A DNA stretch of 64,000 nt, from NCBI GenBank assembly GCA_038093515.1, contig JBBPSI010000144.1:1-64000 (forward strand), written 5' to 3'. The position numbers and the translations under genes are program-made. Shown here piece by piece: positions 41,511-54,233 of the stretch (positions within the stretch are counted from its first letter, which is position 1; every line of letters begins with the position of its first letter). The notes under the pieces were generated by a model, which was not told the origin of the DNA, did no database searches, and saw only the letters and a program-made list of their open reading frames with translations. Source of the stretch: Butyriboletus loyo. Taxonomy: Eukaryota; Basidiomycota; Agaricomycetes; Boletales; Boletaceae.

Positions 41511-42782
41511 ATGTCCATCTCCCCAGTCGAAAACAACACTTCTTCTGCTGCCAACGACAACAATGAGAACCTTCCCCTTTCACCGCAACCCCCCGTCCGC
41601 TCTTCACGCCTTCCAGTGTCCTCCCGCCGCGTACTGTACGCTGCTGTTTTAGAAAACCCTGTCGCCACCTACGCCTTGGAACAGCGTATGGACTTTACGT
41701 GAGACTACGTCCTCCGCACACTCGCTTCCCTCTACCGTTCCTACGCCCTTGCCCGCACCGTTCACACCCGTCTGTGCCCAGACAACCAGCCACCCGTCTA
41801 TGCCGCAGCCCTTGAGTCCTCCTTGATGGAGGCTAGGGGTTACACCCTCGATATTCTCCACGCCGAAGGATTCGGCTATGTGGTTGACCAACTCCTGCCA
41901 GGTATTCTGGCCCCTGTCCTTCGTCCCATCCTCATTGCGCTTGCTCCCAGAGAGCGGCAATTCTACCTACACTCTGCCGACCGCATCGGCTACCTCCGTC
42001 CCATGGCTCGCGGCCCCAATCCAGTGCCTTGTTCTCCCCCGGCAAGATCTCCTTCGCCTGTACCTGTTCCAGTGCCATCCGTCCGAAACTCTCCTGCAAC
42101 CACGTTGGTAGCAGATTTGTCTCGCGAGACAACGGGAGAATCCCTGGAGTCCTTTCGGACTGACGTCGACGAGCCCCAGGTCGCTCGTCGACACTCCCCC
42201 CTACCGCCTCGTACAGTGCGTCGCCAGCCTCGCCAGGCGCTACTCCAGGCCGGAGCAATCCCTGGATCCGTCACCCTTACTGCCGCAGGACGAAGAATCG
42301 CCAACAGAGCCGTCCGCTCCGTCACCCCCCAACCGTCTACCCGACGAGGCACGCCCGCCATCCAGCTCATTCCCCATGTCACCACCACCGCCGCCACAGC
42401 TGGTAGCTCTAATGACTCTTCATACGGACCCCCGCCTCCCTACCTCCCCGGTCGGGGCACTCATGATTCCCCTATCATCGTCGACGACCGATCGCCTGAC
42501 CCCAGCACGAACTCTGCTCGACCTCGCCTCGTCCATCCGCAACTCTGCTTTGAGTGTGGGACCGCCAGTCACTTTCGCAGGGAATGCCCCAACTACGCCT
42601 GTCCCTTCTGCCATCGGATCGCCCCTGGTCATATACAGGAGTTTTGTCCAGAGCGCATCTGCAGCCTATGTGGTGCCGTTGGCCATATCGTCGCCAACTG
42701 TATGTTCCGGGACGACACGTGGGCAGACCTCCCTGCCGATGATCCTTATGACTACGACTTCAACGAGGGATCGTCACAATGA
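41511..42782 (+). pseudogene. B1 ORF3 with one stop
   Basis: Starts at ATG 41511 (MSISPVENN), ten bases after the B1 pol stop, and runs in one frame to 42782. A TGA at 41700-41702 replaces the Gly after RMDFT. Downstream the three knuckles (CFECGTASHFRREC, CPFCHRIAPGHIQEFC, CSLCGAVGHIVANC) and the acidic tail are intact. Very close to the B5 copy. Confidence 0.92.
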
Positions 42783-42833
42783 GGGGAGTTTTCAAGTTGT
42801 GGAGTCGGAGTCTCCACCATGGGAAGGGGGTAA

Positions 42834-43258
42834 TGTTACGGTAGTGGTATACTTTTTCCATCCACTACCACTTGGACTACTTCATTCGCCTAGCTTACTG
42901 CTAGTTCCCTTTGAACGGTACCAACCGTTCTAGCTTAGTCATCACTTCCCGCGCACGGACGCACTTTCCCTCACACTCCGGAGTCTTCTGGAATGTTCCT
43001 TCCGTATTCGTACTTTCCTTCTTGCGTCTCGATTAGGAACACGGTCTGTGCGCAGACCCCAGTAGTATAAAGGCTCAGCCTTTCCACCATGTACTTTATC
43101 TAGTTCTACGCAGCTTTCTGCTAGCAATTAGTTCATTGCCAGACTCTTAGTGCGAGCACTAAGACATAGTCTGAGACTTCTCCAGAATTGTCTCCAGAGT
43201 CCTGAGGCCACTCCAGAGTGCCTCCTCGCTGTTCTGATTGTTAGCGCCCAGCGTAACA
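42834..43258 (+). repeat. B1 3' LTR (425 bp)
   Basis: Preceded by the purine tract GGGAAGGGGG and followed by GGTAA, matching the left flank of B1. Confidence 0.95.
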
Positions 43259-44778
43259 GGTAACTGATCCAGGGATAGATCCAGCCTGGAGAAGTGCCTG
43301 GCGAGGTTGGCAATGCACTGTGTGAGACGGTAAGGGGGAGTGTTGATGAGCGACCTGGGGCTCGTCAACGTCAGTCTGAAAGGACTCAAGGGACTTCCCA
43401 GTGGTTTTGCAGGACAAGTCCGCTACCAAGGTGGTTGCGGGAGACTCCTGGGCAGATGGTGCAGGAATAGGGAGTGGTGGAGGAGATCCTTCCACAACAG
43501 GGTGAAGGACAGGGGCCAGAATACCTGGCAGGAGCTGATTCATGATGAATCTAAATCCCTTGGCGTGAAGGATGTCTAGGGTGTATCCTTGAGCCTCCAT
43601 CAGGGAGGACTTGAGGGCAGCAGCATAGACAGGGGGTTGGTTGTCAGGACAGAGGCAGGTATGGACAGTGTGGGCGAGGGCATAAGAGCAATAGAGAGAA
43701 GTGAGGGTACAGAGAATGTAGTCTCCAGTGAAATCCATACGTTGCTCAAGAGCATATGTAGCGACAGGGTTTTCTAGCATGGTGGCGTAGAGGACATGGC
43801 GGGATGCAACTGGAAGCTGAGATGAGCGGACAGGAGGCTGAGGCAGGAGCAGGGCGTTATTTTCAATGGGGGGAATGGCCATCTTAGTTGTTTACTGAGA
43901 AGATGGGAAGGGGAAATCCTTGGGATGGTGCAGTTTATAAGCCCTGAGCAAGGCTTGCACATGGACCAGGTTCCCATTCAGTTCCCAGGTATTCTCCACT
44001 GCGGAGTATCCTGGAAAGGATACAAGGAACTGACAGTGTCCCTTCGATCCATGATGGGATAGGATTAGATCAATTTTGTATTCTTCATCTCTGTCTATTT
44101 CTTCCGAAGGGGGGTTTGTGTAATTGGGGCCATGTTCCATGGTTTCCCAGTAGGGAGTCAGGAGCGACACATGGAAGACATCATGAATCTTCCAGGTTGG
44201 TGGTAGTTGGAGCCTATATGCCACAGGGGAGACAACCTGTGCAATCTCAAACGGTCCTTCCCATCTTGGGGCGAGCTTCTTTGACAGGTACCTGAGTTGA
44301 AGGTTGTGCCCTTCGAGCCAAACCTTATCCCCTGCCTTCCATGGGCGGAACTTGGATGAGATCTGTTCCTTCATTAATCGTCATGCCTTCTCATGGGCCT
44401 CTAGAGCTTCCATTCAGGCTCCCATGAGTTCCAAGAGTCTGGACTCGAGAGTGGGGAGGAAAGTCTTTCCGATTGGTGGGTAAGATCTTGGTTCATACCC
44501 GACCATCAGGGAGATGGGGGTCACGTTGGTTGAAGAGTGGGTCATTGAGTTGTGGGAAAACTCAGCCATGGGGAGTAGCTCGGCCCATCATTCGGGGTGG
44601 CCATCACAGAAAATCCCCAAGTATGTCTCCAGCTCTTGGTTGACTCATTCAGTTTCTCCGTCAGTCTGTGGGTGGTAGGCAGAAGAGAGGGCGAGGTCGT
44701 AGTCAAGCAGTCTGGTGAGCTCCCTAGCGAAGGCGGAGGCGAACTGAGGTCCTTGGTCTGAGATGCAGCGGGAGTGAA

Positions 44779-45596
44779 TGTTACACTGGAGTGTGAAACA
44801 ACTAGCAGCGAGCGCTTGAATAGGGGCTCGAGCCTAATCGGGAAGATGGCTGACTCGCGTAGATGATGCTATTGGGCTTCTGCAGAGCAAGTGTCGGCGA
44901 GATGTCGTATGGTGGCGACCAGACAAGATCGAGCTGAGGCTTATTGGCTCTATCAGCAGATGGGGTATAAGCTAGATTGCTAGGCACTTGGTAGATGCGT
45001 AGAATTAGCTAGGGAAGCCGTACTGTGCTAAGTACACTGGTATATATACTAATAGATACAGTGCACAGACCGAGCTGTGCGTGGCAGCGAAGGCAAAGGG
45101 TTATGAGTCTGCTCGAGTCATAATGGCGAATGGAGAAGCGGCAAAGTGCCGGTAACGAGGGAGCGAAGCTCCGAGTAAGATGGTGACATCGTCAGCGAAT
45201 GAGAAGTGCTGAACATGAAGTGACGATGTCCATGAGGCGAGCCCCACAGGGCAAAGGGGACGTGAACAGCGGAGCCCTTGGATACGGGTCTCGACACGAA
45301 GGTACAACGCGTCGTAATCTAATCACGTGCTAGTCATGTGATGCAACAAATGTCATTGGATAAAGAATAAGAGGGCGTGACAGCTCAGCTGTGGGTCCGG
45401 CCTGACGGGGTGACGAGACAGGGGCTATCTCAGTGTAGCGTCACTGAGACTCGCAGAATGACCAGGGAAGTGGATAATGTCCACTAGGCAACTAAGGAGC
45501 GGGGGATGGGCAGCATCATGAGATGGCGAGGGCGGCGGGGACACGTGAGCGTGGGAAAATGAGTGGCAGGGTACACTTAGGGGTAAAACTGTAACA
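44779..45596 (-). repeat. Solo LTR, family C (818 bp), in B7 integrase
   Basis: Minus orientation, flanked by GTGAA (44774-44778, 45597-45601). Confidence 0.94.
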
Positions 45597-46525
45597 GTGA
45601 AGGCCGAATTGAAGGAAGACTGTTTTGAAAAACAACTTGGCAACTCCTGCCACATCAATGTCCTTGTTGCAAGGGGAATAAATTACCCCCTTCGTTAGCC
45701 CATGGTCTATCATGACCATGACTGAATCATATCTGAAAGAGGGAGGGAGACCAGTGATGAGGTTGACAGATACCTGTTCAAAAGGACAAGAGGCCACGCT
45801 GGCCAGAGGAGTAAGTGGAGGGACAGTGGGGTGGGTGTTCACTTTATGCACCTGGCAAATGGTGCACCCAGAGATGAAACATTGAATGAGGTTAGCCATG
45901 CCAGGCCATCAATAATCTTGTTGCACCAGGTTCTGGGTGCAGAATATCCCACCATGACCGCCAGCAGGGCTTTCGTGCAGGGAGCATATGAGGTAAACAC
46001 AAGCTGCTTCCAGGATGTAACATTTTTTCCAGAAATATAAATCCTTGCTATCAAAGTCCCAGTTGCCAGCATTCATCTTAGGAAAGAGGGGGGAATCCTT
46101 GTAGAGTGCCTGCATGCACCGTTTAATCATAGGGTCTGAGGGGGAGGAGGTAGCAATTTTCTCGGCAAGGGCCAAGTCGATTTTTCTGGTGAATAGGTTA
46201 TCAGGAAGAAGAGTGACTTCCTGATTGTCAGCAGAGGTATCAACATTGTTGCGTCAGGACAGGGCATCAGCAGGACCCATCTGAGTCCTGGGGATATGGT
46301 GAAAAAGCAGGTTGAAATCCTGCAGGAACATGAGCCAACGTGCTTGCCAGCAAGACAACTTGTTGGGTTGGCGGAAGTAAGTGAGATTTTTGTGGTCGGT
46401 GAGAATCTCCACTTGATGACCAGTACCCTGAAGGTAGTGTTGCCATTCTTCCAGGGCATGAATGACTGCAAGCAACTCATGATCGTAGATATCGTAGTTG
46501 CGTTTGGCAGGTGAGAGCATCTTTG

Positions 46526-47490
46526 TGTTATGATCATATCATATCACGAGAACTTTACAGACACTTTACAAACATTTTATTACACTTTGTACTATACGGA
46601 CTACACTTGAACACTAGAGCCAGTCGCATCGTTTAGACTCGGACTCTTCTCCTCCTTTTCCTATGACGAGAGTCACGTGACCATTATCACGTGATACCAT
46701 GTGACCATGGGAAGCCACATCATGTGACGTCCTATCCTGGGACAATCGTTGCGTACTAGTAGACCTCTTAGTTAGGGTTTCCCCTATTGTTAACCCTAGC
46801 CCTACTAGTTACAATCCTCTCTCTACATGATCGTGGACTTAGACGTTTCCTTTGTCTTCCCGATCTCATCTATCCCCATATGGTGATCCTCGTTGGTTCC
46901 GCTCTTCTTTAATCACCGTATATCTTCCATTCCTTTAATTACCGCTTCATAGGTCTTGATCCTTGGATCTCGATCTCGGATGCTTTCATACAGATTGTAT
47001 CTTGATAGATCTTTCTGTCTTCTTTCTCCTTTCAGTGGATCGTATCTTGATAGATCGATCTTGCTTCTTTTCATCTCCACTGTGTGAGAACTCTCTCATG
47101 ACAGCTTCCATCTCCGCTTCATGAGAACTCTCTCACAATAGCTTCTATCTTTAATGTCCGCTCCCTGAGAACTCTCTCATGGAACGTACTATGTACTTAT
47201 ATATTATAGTAGATAGATAAGGATGACGCACAGCTTGGTCCGTGCGCATTCTCTGTAATCTATAAGTACAAGGCCGGTGAAGCCTGGGTTCCCCCAGTCT
47301 TTATCACTTGTATACTTTGCTATCTTTGGTAGTAAGGTGGTATCAGTGGTTCTGGCTCACTGGTTCTTCTGCCAGGAGTAGTGTCCTGCGAGTACATGTC
47401 AGAACAGGTATTGGGCCCTGCGAGTGGTTTTGGGTTGTCTCTTCGGAGATGGCTTGGAGTGCGTGCGCCATTGAAAGATGGTGCACAACA
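46526..47490 (+). repeat. Solo LTR, family D (965 bp), single copy
   Basis: TGTTATGATCATATC to GTGCACAACA, flanked by CTTTG (46521-46525, 47491-47495). It contains three copies of TGAGAACTCTCTCA (47085, 47122, 47166), two of GTATCTTGATAGATC (46997, 47042), paired CACGTG sites near 46672-46695, GCACAG/CCGTGC arms at 47228-47245 and a TATAAG at 47261. No internal region of this family is present. Confidence 0.88.
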
Positions 47491-47623
47491 CTTTGAGAGG
47501 TATGTGCAAGGATGCAGGTCACCATTGACATCCTTTTGCATGAGCACAGCTCTGTTATGCTGGGTGCTAACAATTGAACAGCGAGGAGGCACTCTGGAGT
47601 GGCCTCGAGACTTGGGAGACGAT

Positions 47624-48874
47624 TGTTACGGTAGTGGTTTACTTTTTCTCCCCATTACCGTTAGGACTATTACATTCACCTAGCCTTTTGCTAGTTCCAC
47701 TTGAACGGTGACAACCGTTCGTACTTAGTCATCACTTCCCGCGCATGGACGCACTTTCCTTCACACTCCGGAACCTTCTGGAATGTTCCTTCCGTACTTG
47801 TACTTTCCTTCTTGCGTCTCGATTAGGAACACGGTCTGTGTGTGTTACAGTTTTACCCCTAAGCGTACCCCGCCACTCGTTTTCCCACGCTCACGCGTCC
47901 CCGCCGCCCCCGCCGTCTTGCGATGCCGCCCATCGCCCGCTCCCTAGTCGCCTAGTGGACGTTATCCACTTCCCCGGTCGTTCCTGCGAGTCTCAGTGCC
48001 GCTACACTGAGATAGCCCCTGTCTCGTCGCCCCGTCGGGCCGGACCCACAGCTGAGCTGTCGCGTCCCTCTATTCTTTTATCCAATGACATTTGTTACAT
48101 CACGTGACTAGCACGTGACTAGATTACGACGCGTCAGTACCTTCGCGTCGAGACCCGTATCCAAGGGCTCCGCCGTTCGCGCACCCTTCGCCCTGTGGGG
48201 CTCGCCTCATGGACATCGTCGCTTCGACTTCAGCTCTTCCTATTCGCTGACGATGTCGCCATCTTACTCGGAGCATAGCTCCCTCGTTACCGGCACTTTG
48301 CCGCTTCCTTCTTTCGCCGCTATGACTCGGACGGACTCATAGCCCTTTGCCCTCGCTGCCACGCACAGCTCGGTCTGTGCACGATACCTTGCAGTATATA
48401 TGCTCGTACTTAGAGTAGTACGATTTCTCTAGCTAATTCTACGCATCTACCAAGTGCCTAGCAATCTAGCTTATACCCCATCTGCCGATAGAGCCGATAA
48501 GCTTCAGCTCGATCTCGTCTGGTCGCCACCATACGACATCTCGCCGACACTTGCTCTGCAGAAGCCCGATAGCGTCGTCTACGCGAGTCGGCCATCTTCC
48601 CGATTAGGCTCGAGCCCCTATTCAAGCGCTCACTGCTAGTTGTTTCGCACTCCAGCGTAACAGTGTGCAGACCCTCAGTAGTATAAAGGCTCGGCCTTTC
48701 CACCATGTACAGTATCTAGTTCTACGCAGCTTTCTGCTAGCAATTAGTTCATTGCCAGACTCTTAGTGCGAGCACTAAGACATAGTCTGAGACTTCTCCA
48801 GAATCGTCTCCAGAGTCTCGAGGCCACTCCAGAGTGCCTCCTCGCTGTTCTGATTGTTAGCGCCCAGCGTAACA
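47624..48874 (+). repeat. Solo LTR, family B, itself split by LTR C
   Basis: Flanked by ACGAT (47619-47623, 48875-48879). Without the C insert it is 426 bp. Confidence 0.94.
47843..48662 (+). repeat. Solo LTR, family C (820 bp)
   Basis: Flanked by GTGTG (47838-47842, 48663-48667). GCACAG at 48363-48368 and CTGTGC at 48375-48380 precede a TATATA near 48394. It is CG-rich and looks like the youngest C copy. Confidence 0.95.
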
Positions 48875-49284
48875 ACGATTCTGGGTAAGTCTCAGACTAT
48901 GTCTTAGTGCGCACACTAAGAGTCTGGAATGATACTAATTGCTAGCAGTAGGCTGCGTAGAACTAGATAATGTACATGGTGTAAAGGCCGAGCCTTTATA
49001 CTACTGAGGTCTGCGCACAGACCATGTTCCTAATCGGGACGCGAGAAGGAATGTTACAAATACGGAAGGAATATTCCAGAAGATTCCGGAGTATGAAGGA
49101 AAGCGCGTCCGTGCGCGAGAAATGATGACTAAGTACGAACGGTTGTTACCGTTCAAGTGGAACTAGCAAAAGGCTAGGTGAATGTAATAGTCCCAACGGT
49201 AGAGGAGAGAAAAAGTAGAGTACTACCGTAACATTACCCCCTTCCCATGGTGGAGACTCTGACTCCACAACTTGAATGCTCCCC

Positions 49285-49745
49285 TCACTGAGACTCCCCC
49301 TCGTTGACGTCGTAGTCGTAAGCATCATCGGCATTGAAATCCGCCCAGACGTCGTCCCGAAATGTACAGTTGGCGACGATATGGCCAACGGCACCGCAGA
49401 GGCCGCATACACGCTCTGGACAAAACTCCTGTATATGACCAGGGTGTACCCCCTAGCCTCCATCAAGGAGGTCTCTAGGGCGGTGGCGTATACGGGCGGC
49501 TGGTTGTCGGGGCAGAGGCGAGTGTGGACGGTACGGGCGAGGGCGTAGGAGCGGTAGAGGCTAGCGAGGGTGCGGAGGACATAGTCCCCAGTGAAATCCA
49601 TACGTTGCTCTAAGGCATACGTAGCGACGGGGTTTTCTAGAACGGCAGCGTAAAGGACGCGGCGAGAGGAAACTGGGAGACGAGAAGAGCGGACGGGGGG
49701 TTGAGCTGGAAGCGGGGCGTTGTTTTCAGCAGGAGGAATGGCCAT
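49285..49745 (-). pseudogene. B8 ORF3 with internal deletion
   Basis: The start (MAIPPAENN) and N-terminal ~115 residues are intact, ten bases after the pol stop. At MEARGYT the sequence jumps near 49443 to the region before the third knuckle, in another frame. About 0.7-0.8 kb is missing, including knuckle 1 and the Pro-rich middle. The join lies at a shared CCCT. Confidence 0.88.
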
Positions 49746-49755
49746 TTTCGAGTTT

Positions 49756-52700
49756 TCACTGCGAAGATGGGGAGGGAAAGTCCTTCGGGTGGCGCAGCTT
49801 ATAAGCCTTGAGCAAGGCCTGCGCATGGACCAGGTTCCCATTCGGTTCCCAGGTATTTTCCGCTGCGGAGTATCCTTTCCAGGACACAAGGAATTGGCGG
49901 CGTCCCTTGGAGCCGCGGTGCGATAAGATCCGATCGATCTCGTATTCTTCATCTCCGTCTATTTCTTCCGGCGGAGGGTTTGTGAAATTGGGGCCGTGCT
50001 CCACAGTCTCGCGATAAGGTGTGAGGAGCGACGCATGGAAGACGTCGTGAATCTTCCAGGTCGGTGGTAATCGGAGTCTGTACGCCACAGGGGAGACAAC
50101 CTGTGCGATCTCGAATGGTCCTTCCCTTCTTGGGGCGAGCTTCTTGGACGGGTACCTGAGTCGAAGGTTGCGCCCTTCCAGCCAAACCTTATCGCCAGTC
50201 TTCCATGGACGGAACTTGGATGAGATCCGTTCCTTCATCAGACGCCGTGCCTTCTCATGGGCTTCTAATGCTTCCGTTCGGGCTCCCGTGAGTTCCGAGA
50301 GTCTGGACTCGAGGGCGGGGAGGAAAGTCTTTCCGATTGGAGGATAAGACCTCGGCTCATACCCGACCATCAGGGAGAACGGGGTCACGTTTGTCGAGGA
50401 GTGCGTCATTGAGTTGTGGGAAAACTCGGCCATAGGGAGTAGCTCGGCCCATCGTTCGGGGTGACCATCGCAGAAGATCCGGAGATACGTCTCCAGTTCT
50501 TGATTGACTCGTTCTGTTTCTCCATCGGTCTGGGGGTGATATGCGGAGGAGAGGGCGAGATCGTAGTCCAGGAGCCTTGCGAGTTCTCGAGCAAAGGCTG
50601 ACGCGAACTGAGGACCTCTGTCAGAGATGCATCGGGAGTGTAGGCCGAAGCGGAGGAAAACGGTTTTGAAAAATAATTGGGCAACTCCTGCCGCGTCGAT
50701 GTCTTTGTTGCAAGGGGAATAAATTACCCCCTTCGTAAGCCCATGGTCTACCACGACCATGACTGAATCATAACCCAGAGAAGGAGGAAGACCGGTGATG
50801 AGGTCGACCGAGACTTGTTCAAATGGACGAGAGGCCACGCTGGCCAGAGGGGTGAGAGGGGGCACGGTGGGGTGAGTATTAACTTTATGCGCCTGACAAA
50901 CGGCGCAGCCAGAGACGAAGCGGCGGACCAGATTAGCCATGCCTGGCCACCAATAATCTCGCTGCACCAGGTTCTGGGTGCGGAATATGCCACCGTGACC
51001 ACCAGCGGGGCTTTCGTGTAAGGATCGGATGAGGTCGACTCGTGCAGCCTCAGGGATATAACGTTTCTTGCGGAAATACAGCTCTTTGCCGTCGAAGTCC
51101 CAGTCCCCAGCGTTCATTTTGGGGAAGAGTGGGGAGTCTTCGTAAAGAGCTTGCATGCATCACTTAATCATGGGGTCGCTGGGGGTGGAGGCGGCGATCT
51201 TTTCTGCGAGGGCGACGTCAATCTTTCGGGCAAAGAGATTTTCTGGGAGGAGGGTCACTTCCTGGTTGTCGGTGGAAGTGTCAACGTCATCGCGGCGGGA
51301 CAAAGCATCGGCGGGGCCCATCTGAGTACCCGGGATGTGATGGAAGTGCAGGTCGAAATCCTGCAGGAACATGAGCCAGCGTGCCTGCCGGTGAGACAAT
51401 TTATTGGGTTGGCGGAAGTACGTGAGATTCTTGTGGTCGGTGAGAATCTCTACTTGATGACCAGTACCTCGCAGGTAGTGGCGCCATTCTTCCAATGCGT
51501 GGATGACCGCGAGCAACTCGCGATCATAGATATCGTAGTTGCGCTCTGCGGGCGAGAGCGTCTTTGAGAGGTAGGCGCAAGGATGTAAGTCGCCATTGAC
51601 ATCCTTCTGCATGAGCACCGCTCCCGTAGCAGTGAGGGAGGCGTCCGTCATCACGGCAAATGGCTTCGTGACGTCGGGCATCGAGAGAACAGGTTGGCGA
51701 AGGAATGATTGTTTGATGGCTTGGAATGCTTGTTCGCAAGCCGGGGTCCATGCCCACGGGGAGTTCTTCTTTGTGAGGTCATGCAGCGGCTTCGCAATAT
51801 GGGAGAAGTCCTGAATGAATCTGCGATAAAAATTGCAGAATCCAATGAAGGACCTAACTGCCTTCACTGAGGTCAGTGGGTTCCATTCGTGAATGGCTTT
51901 CAACTTGGTGGGGTCCATCTTGACCTGTCCTTCTCGGACCATCATCCCGAGGTATTCAACTTCCTCGGTGTCAAACGAACACTTTTCGAGTTTGAGGAAG
52001 AATTTGTGTTCCCTGAGTCTTTCCAGAACATGGATCGTGCGGGCCTCTGTTACGGTAGTGCTCTACTTTTTCTCTCCTCTACTATTGGGACTATTACGTT
52101 CACCTAGCCTTTTGCTAGTTCCACTTGAACGGTAGCAACCGTTCGTTACTTAGTCATCATTTCTCGCGCACGGACGCGCTTTCCTTCACACTCCGGAACC
52201 TTCTGGAATGTTCCTTCCGTATTTGTATTTTCCTTCTCGCATCCCGATTAGGAACACGGTCTGTGCGCAGACCCCAGTAGTATAAAGGCTCTGCCTTTCC
52301 ACCATGTACACTATCTAGTTCTACGCAGTCACCTGCTAGCAATTAGTTTCACTCCAGACTCTTAGTGTGCGCACTAAGACATAGTCTGAGACCCAGCTCA
52401 GAAACGCTTCACGAGTCTCGAGGCCACTCCAGAGTGCCTCCTCGCTGTTCTAGTTGTTAGCGCCCAGCGTAACAGCCTCATGCTCCGCAGACGTGGCAGA
52501 ATGGATGAGAAGATCGTCCATGTAAATGATTAGCCAGCCTTCTGCCATGAGATCACCGAAGATATGGTCCATCAACGCTTGGAATGTGGCGGGAGAGTTG
52601 CACAGTCCAAAGAACATCACAGTGGGCTCGAACAGCCCTTGGGGAGTGATGAAGGCCGCCTTCCAGCGGTCGTTCGGCTTGATGAGGACGTTGTTGTATC

Positions 52701-53748
52701 CCCAGCGGATGTCCATCTTGGTGAAAATCTTTGATCCTTTGAGGCAATCGACGAGGTCGGAGATGAGAGGGAGAGGGTAGGCGTTTTTGACCGTGTGGGA
52801 GTTCAGATACCGATAGTCCTGACAGGGGCATAGCGAGCCATCTTTCTTGGATACGAAGAAGAAAGGGGCTGCTTGGGGGGACTTGGAGGGAGTGATCTTT
52901 CCCGACTTGAGGTGTTCTTCGACGAACGCCTTACATGCCTCTGATTCCTTCGGGTTCAGAGGATAGACTTTAGCGACTTTAGGTACGAAGTCTTTGTCGA
53001 GGTCTATGGCGTGGTCGAACGATCGGGATGGGGGAAGCTCCTCGGTGTTCTTCTTGTCAAAAACGTCTGCAAAGGCAGTGAACGGGGTAGGGAGAACTGC
53101 TTTCTCCTTGACGACTTGGGCGGCGATCTCGGTCGCGATGGTTGCTTTTCGAATAGGGTAAGCTTCCCTTGCTGAAGCGTCTACTCGCTTCTTCCAGAGC
53201 TTGGCGATCTTGGAGTCTGGGTCCAAGTCCAGGTACCGTACTAGGTACCGTTGAGCGATTGCCCGAGGGGAGTCGTGTCGGGGCTTCTTGATTTGATCTG
53301 GGAGATCGATATGGCCAGTGGCCCAATCTATTACCGGGTTGGCTTCTCGTAACCACGGTAGTCCCAGGATCATGTTTTCTCTGCCTATGTTGAGGACTAG
53401 GAAACTCCGTTCCTCCTCGGTTTCTCCAACTCTGATGGAGAGGGTGACTTTGTGTCGGATGACTCCTCCTTGATTGTTTGACCCAACCACGTTTTGGGCA
53501 CTAAGTGGCTTGGGCAGCCGTTCCATCGGCAATCTCTTTCGCTTCACTAGATCTCGGTCTATGAAGCATCCGCTTGCGCCGCTGTCTACCAGGGTGAATG
53601 TGTCGACGATTTGTTCCCCTTCATGCGCGAATAACGATACTGGAACTCGGATCGATTGCGCATTGGGATTCGATAAAACTACAGGGGCAATTACATGAGG
53701 AGGTGAAGATGTCGAAACTTCCCTCCTTTCTAAAAATCCTTTGGCCAT
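49756..53748 (-). pseudogene. B8 Pol with one stop and one LTR insertion
   Basis: The minus-strand frame begins at ATG 53748, overlapping gag by 19 bases, and ends at 49756. It is split by the solo LTR 52048-52474 at the EHEA context. A TGA at about 51157-51159 replaces Arg in MIKRCMQ (CGA-type change). All Pol domains are recognisable: DSGAS protease, YMDD RT, RNase H, integrase finger HESPAGGHGG..CAVCQAHK, DDE core and chromodomain. With the LTR removed and that codon read as Arg, the frame would be complete. Confidence 0.93.
52048..52474 (+). repeat. Solo LTR, family B (427 bp), in B8 pol
   Basis: Flanked by GCCTC (52043-52047, 52475-52479). Confidence 0.95.
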
Positions 53749-54233
53749 TCTTCAGCCACCTTGGTTGCTGCGACGGGCAGCTTTTCTTCGTCTTCGTTAA
53801 AACATGCCTTGAGCACATTCAGGACATCTTCTTGCTGGGTGCCTCGACCCTTCAACTCGGACAAGTAGTTGATGAGTGGGGAGGGCTTGGGTTCTGGTTG
53901 CGTGACGACGGTGGCGTGCGTGCGCTGAGGGTTGCAAGGGGGGTGAGAGGGCGATCCTCGGGAGTTCTGCCCATTGTGAGGGGGGCGAGGATGGTTGGTC
54001 GAACGACACCTGACTTGGTGGCATACGAAACACTTGTTCTGTTTCATGTACTCCGCGTGTTGTACGGAAGTAAGTCGGACTGCGTCGATGTCCATTGCGT
54101 TGGGGTCCCTCCTGCTGGACGAGGGCTTGGATGGAGAGGAGAAAGTGGGAATGTAGCGCTTCCCTGCGCAGAAGGTCGTTGATGCGCTTGTGTTGCGCGT
54201 GGAACGCGGATGTTTTCTCAGCCCATCCGGCAA
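53730..54233 (-). pseudogene. B8 Gag remnant
   Basis: Only the C-terminal part of Gag is left: the knuckle CFVCHQVRCRSTNH, the basic tail and EEWPKDF. A one-base insertion near 54172 shifts the frame at the DLRAGK context. At about 54233 the sequence joins the middle of a B LTR directly; the rest of gag, the leader and part of the LTR are deleted. Confidence 0.88.

Larger units (their letters stand above)
23801..43258 (+). mobile_element. B1: family B chromovirus carrying B2 inside pol
   Basis: LTRs at 23801-24225 and 42834-43258 (425 bp each, about six mismatches), flanked by GGTAA (23796-23800, 43259-43263). Without B2 it is ~7.1 kb, the same size as B5. Gag is open. Pol has one stop plus the B2 insertion, and ORF3 has one stop. 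Confidence 0.95.
22787..43882 (-). pseudogene. B7 ORF3 (zinc-knuckle ORF), split by two insertions
   Basis: Pieces 43264-43882 (start MAIPPIENN), 23726-23800 and 22787-23223 join in order. The last piece carries the knuckles CFKCGTISHFRRDC, CPFCHQIAPGHIQEFC and CGLCSAIGHIVTNC and the acidic tail ending GASQ. A solo A LTR (23224-23720) and the whole of B1 (23801-43258) interrupt it. The start lies 9 bases after the pol stop. The zinc ligands are all kept although the rest has drifted. Confidence 0.88.
47553..49233 (-). repeat. B8 3' LTR, split by an LTR-in-LTR insertion
   Basis: After removal of 47624-48879 it is 425 bp. Three LTRs are nested here: B8 LTR, then B LTR, then C LTR, each with its own 5-bp duplication. 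Confidence 0.94.

Noticed and set aside
47085..47179. CRISPR-like array in LTR D
   Set aside because: Only three short repeats with unequal spacing, inside a TG..CA-bounded LTR in a eukaryotic context.
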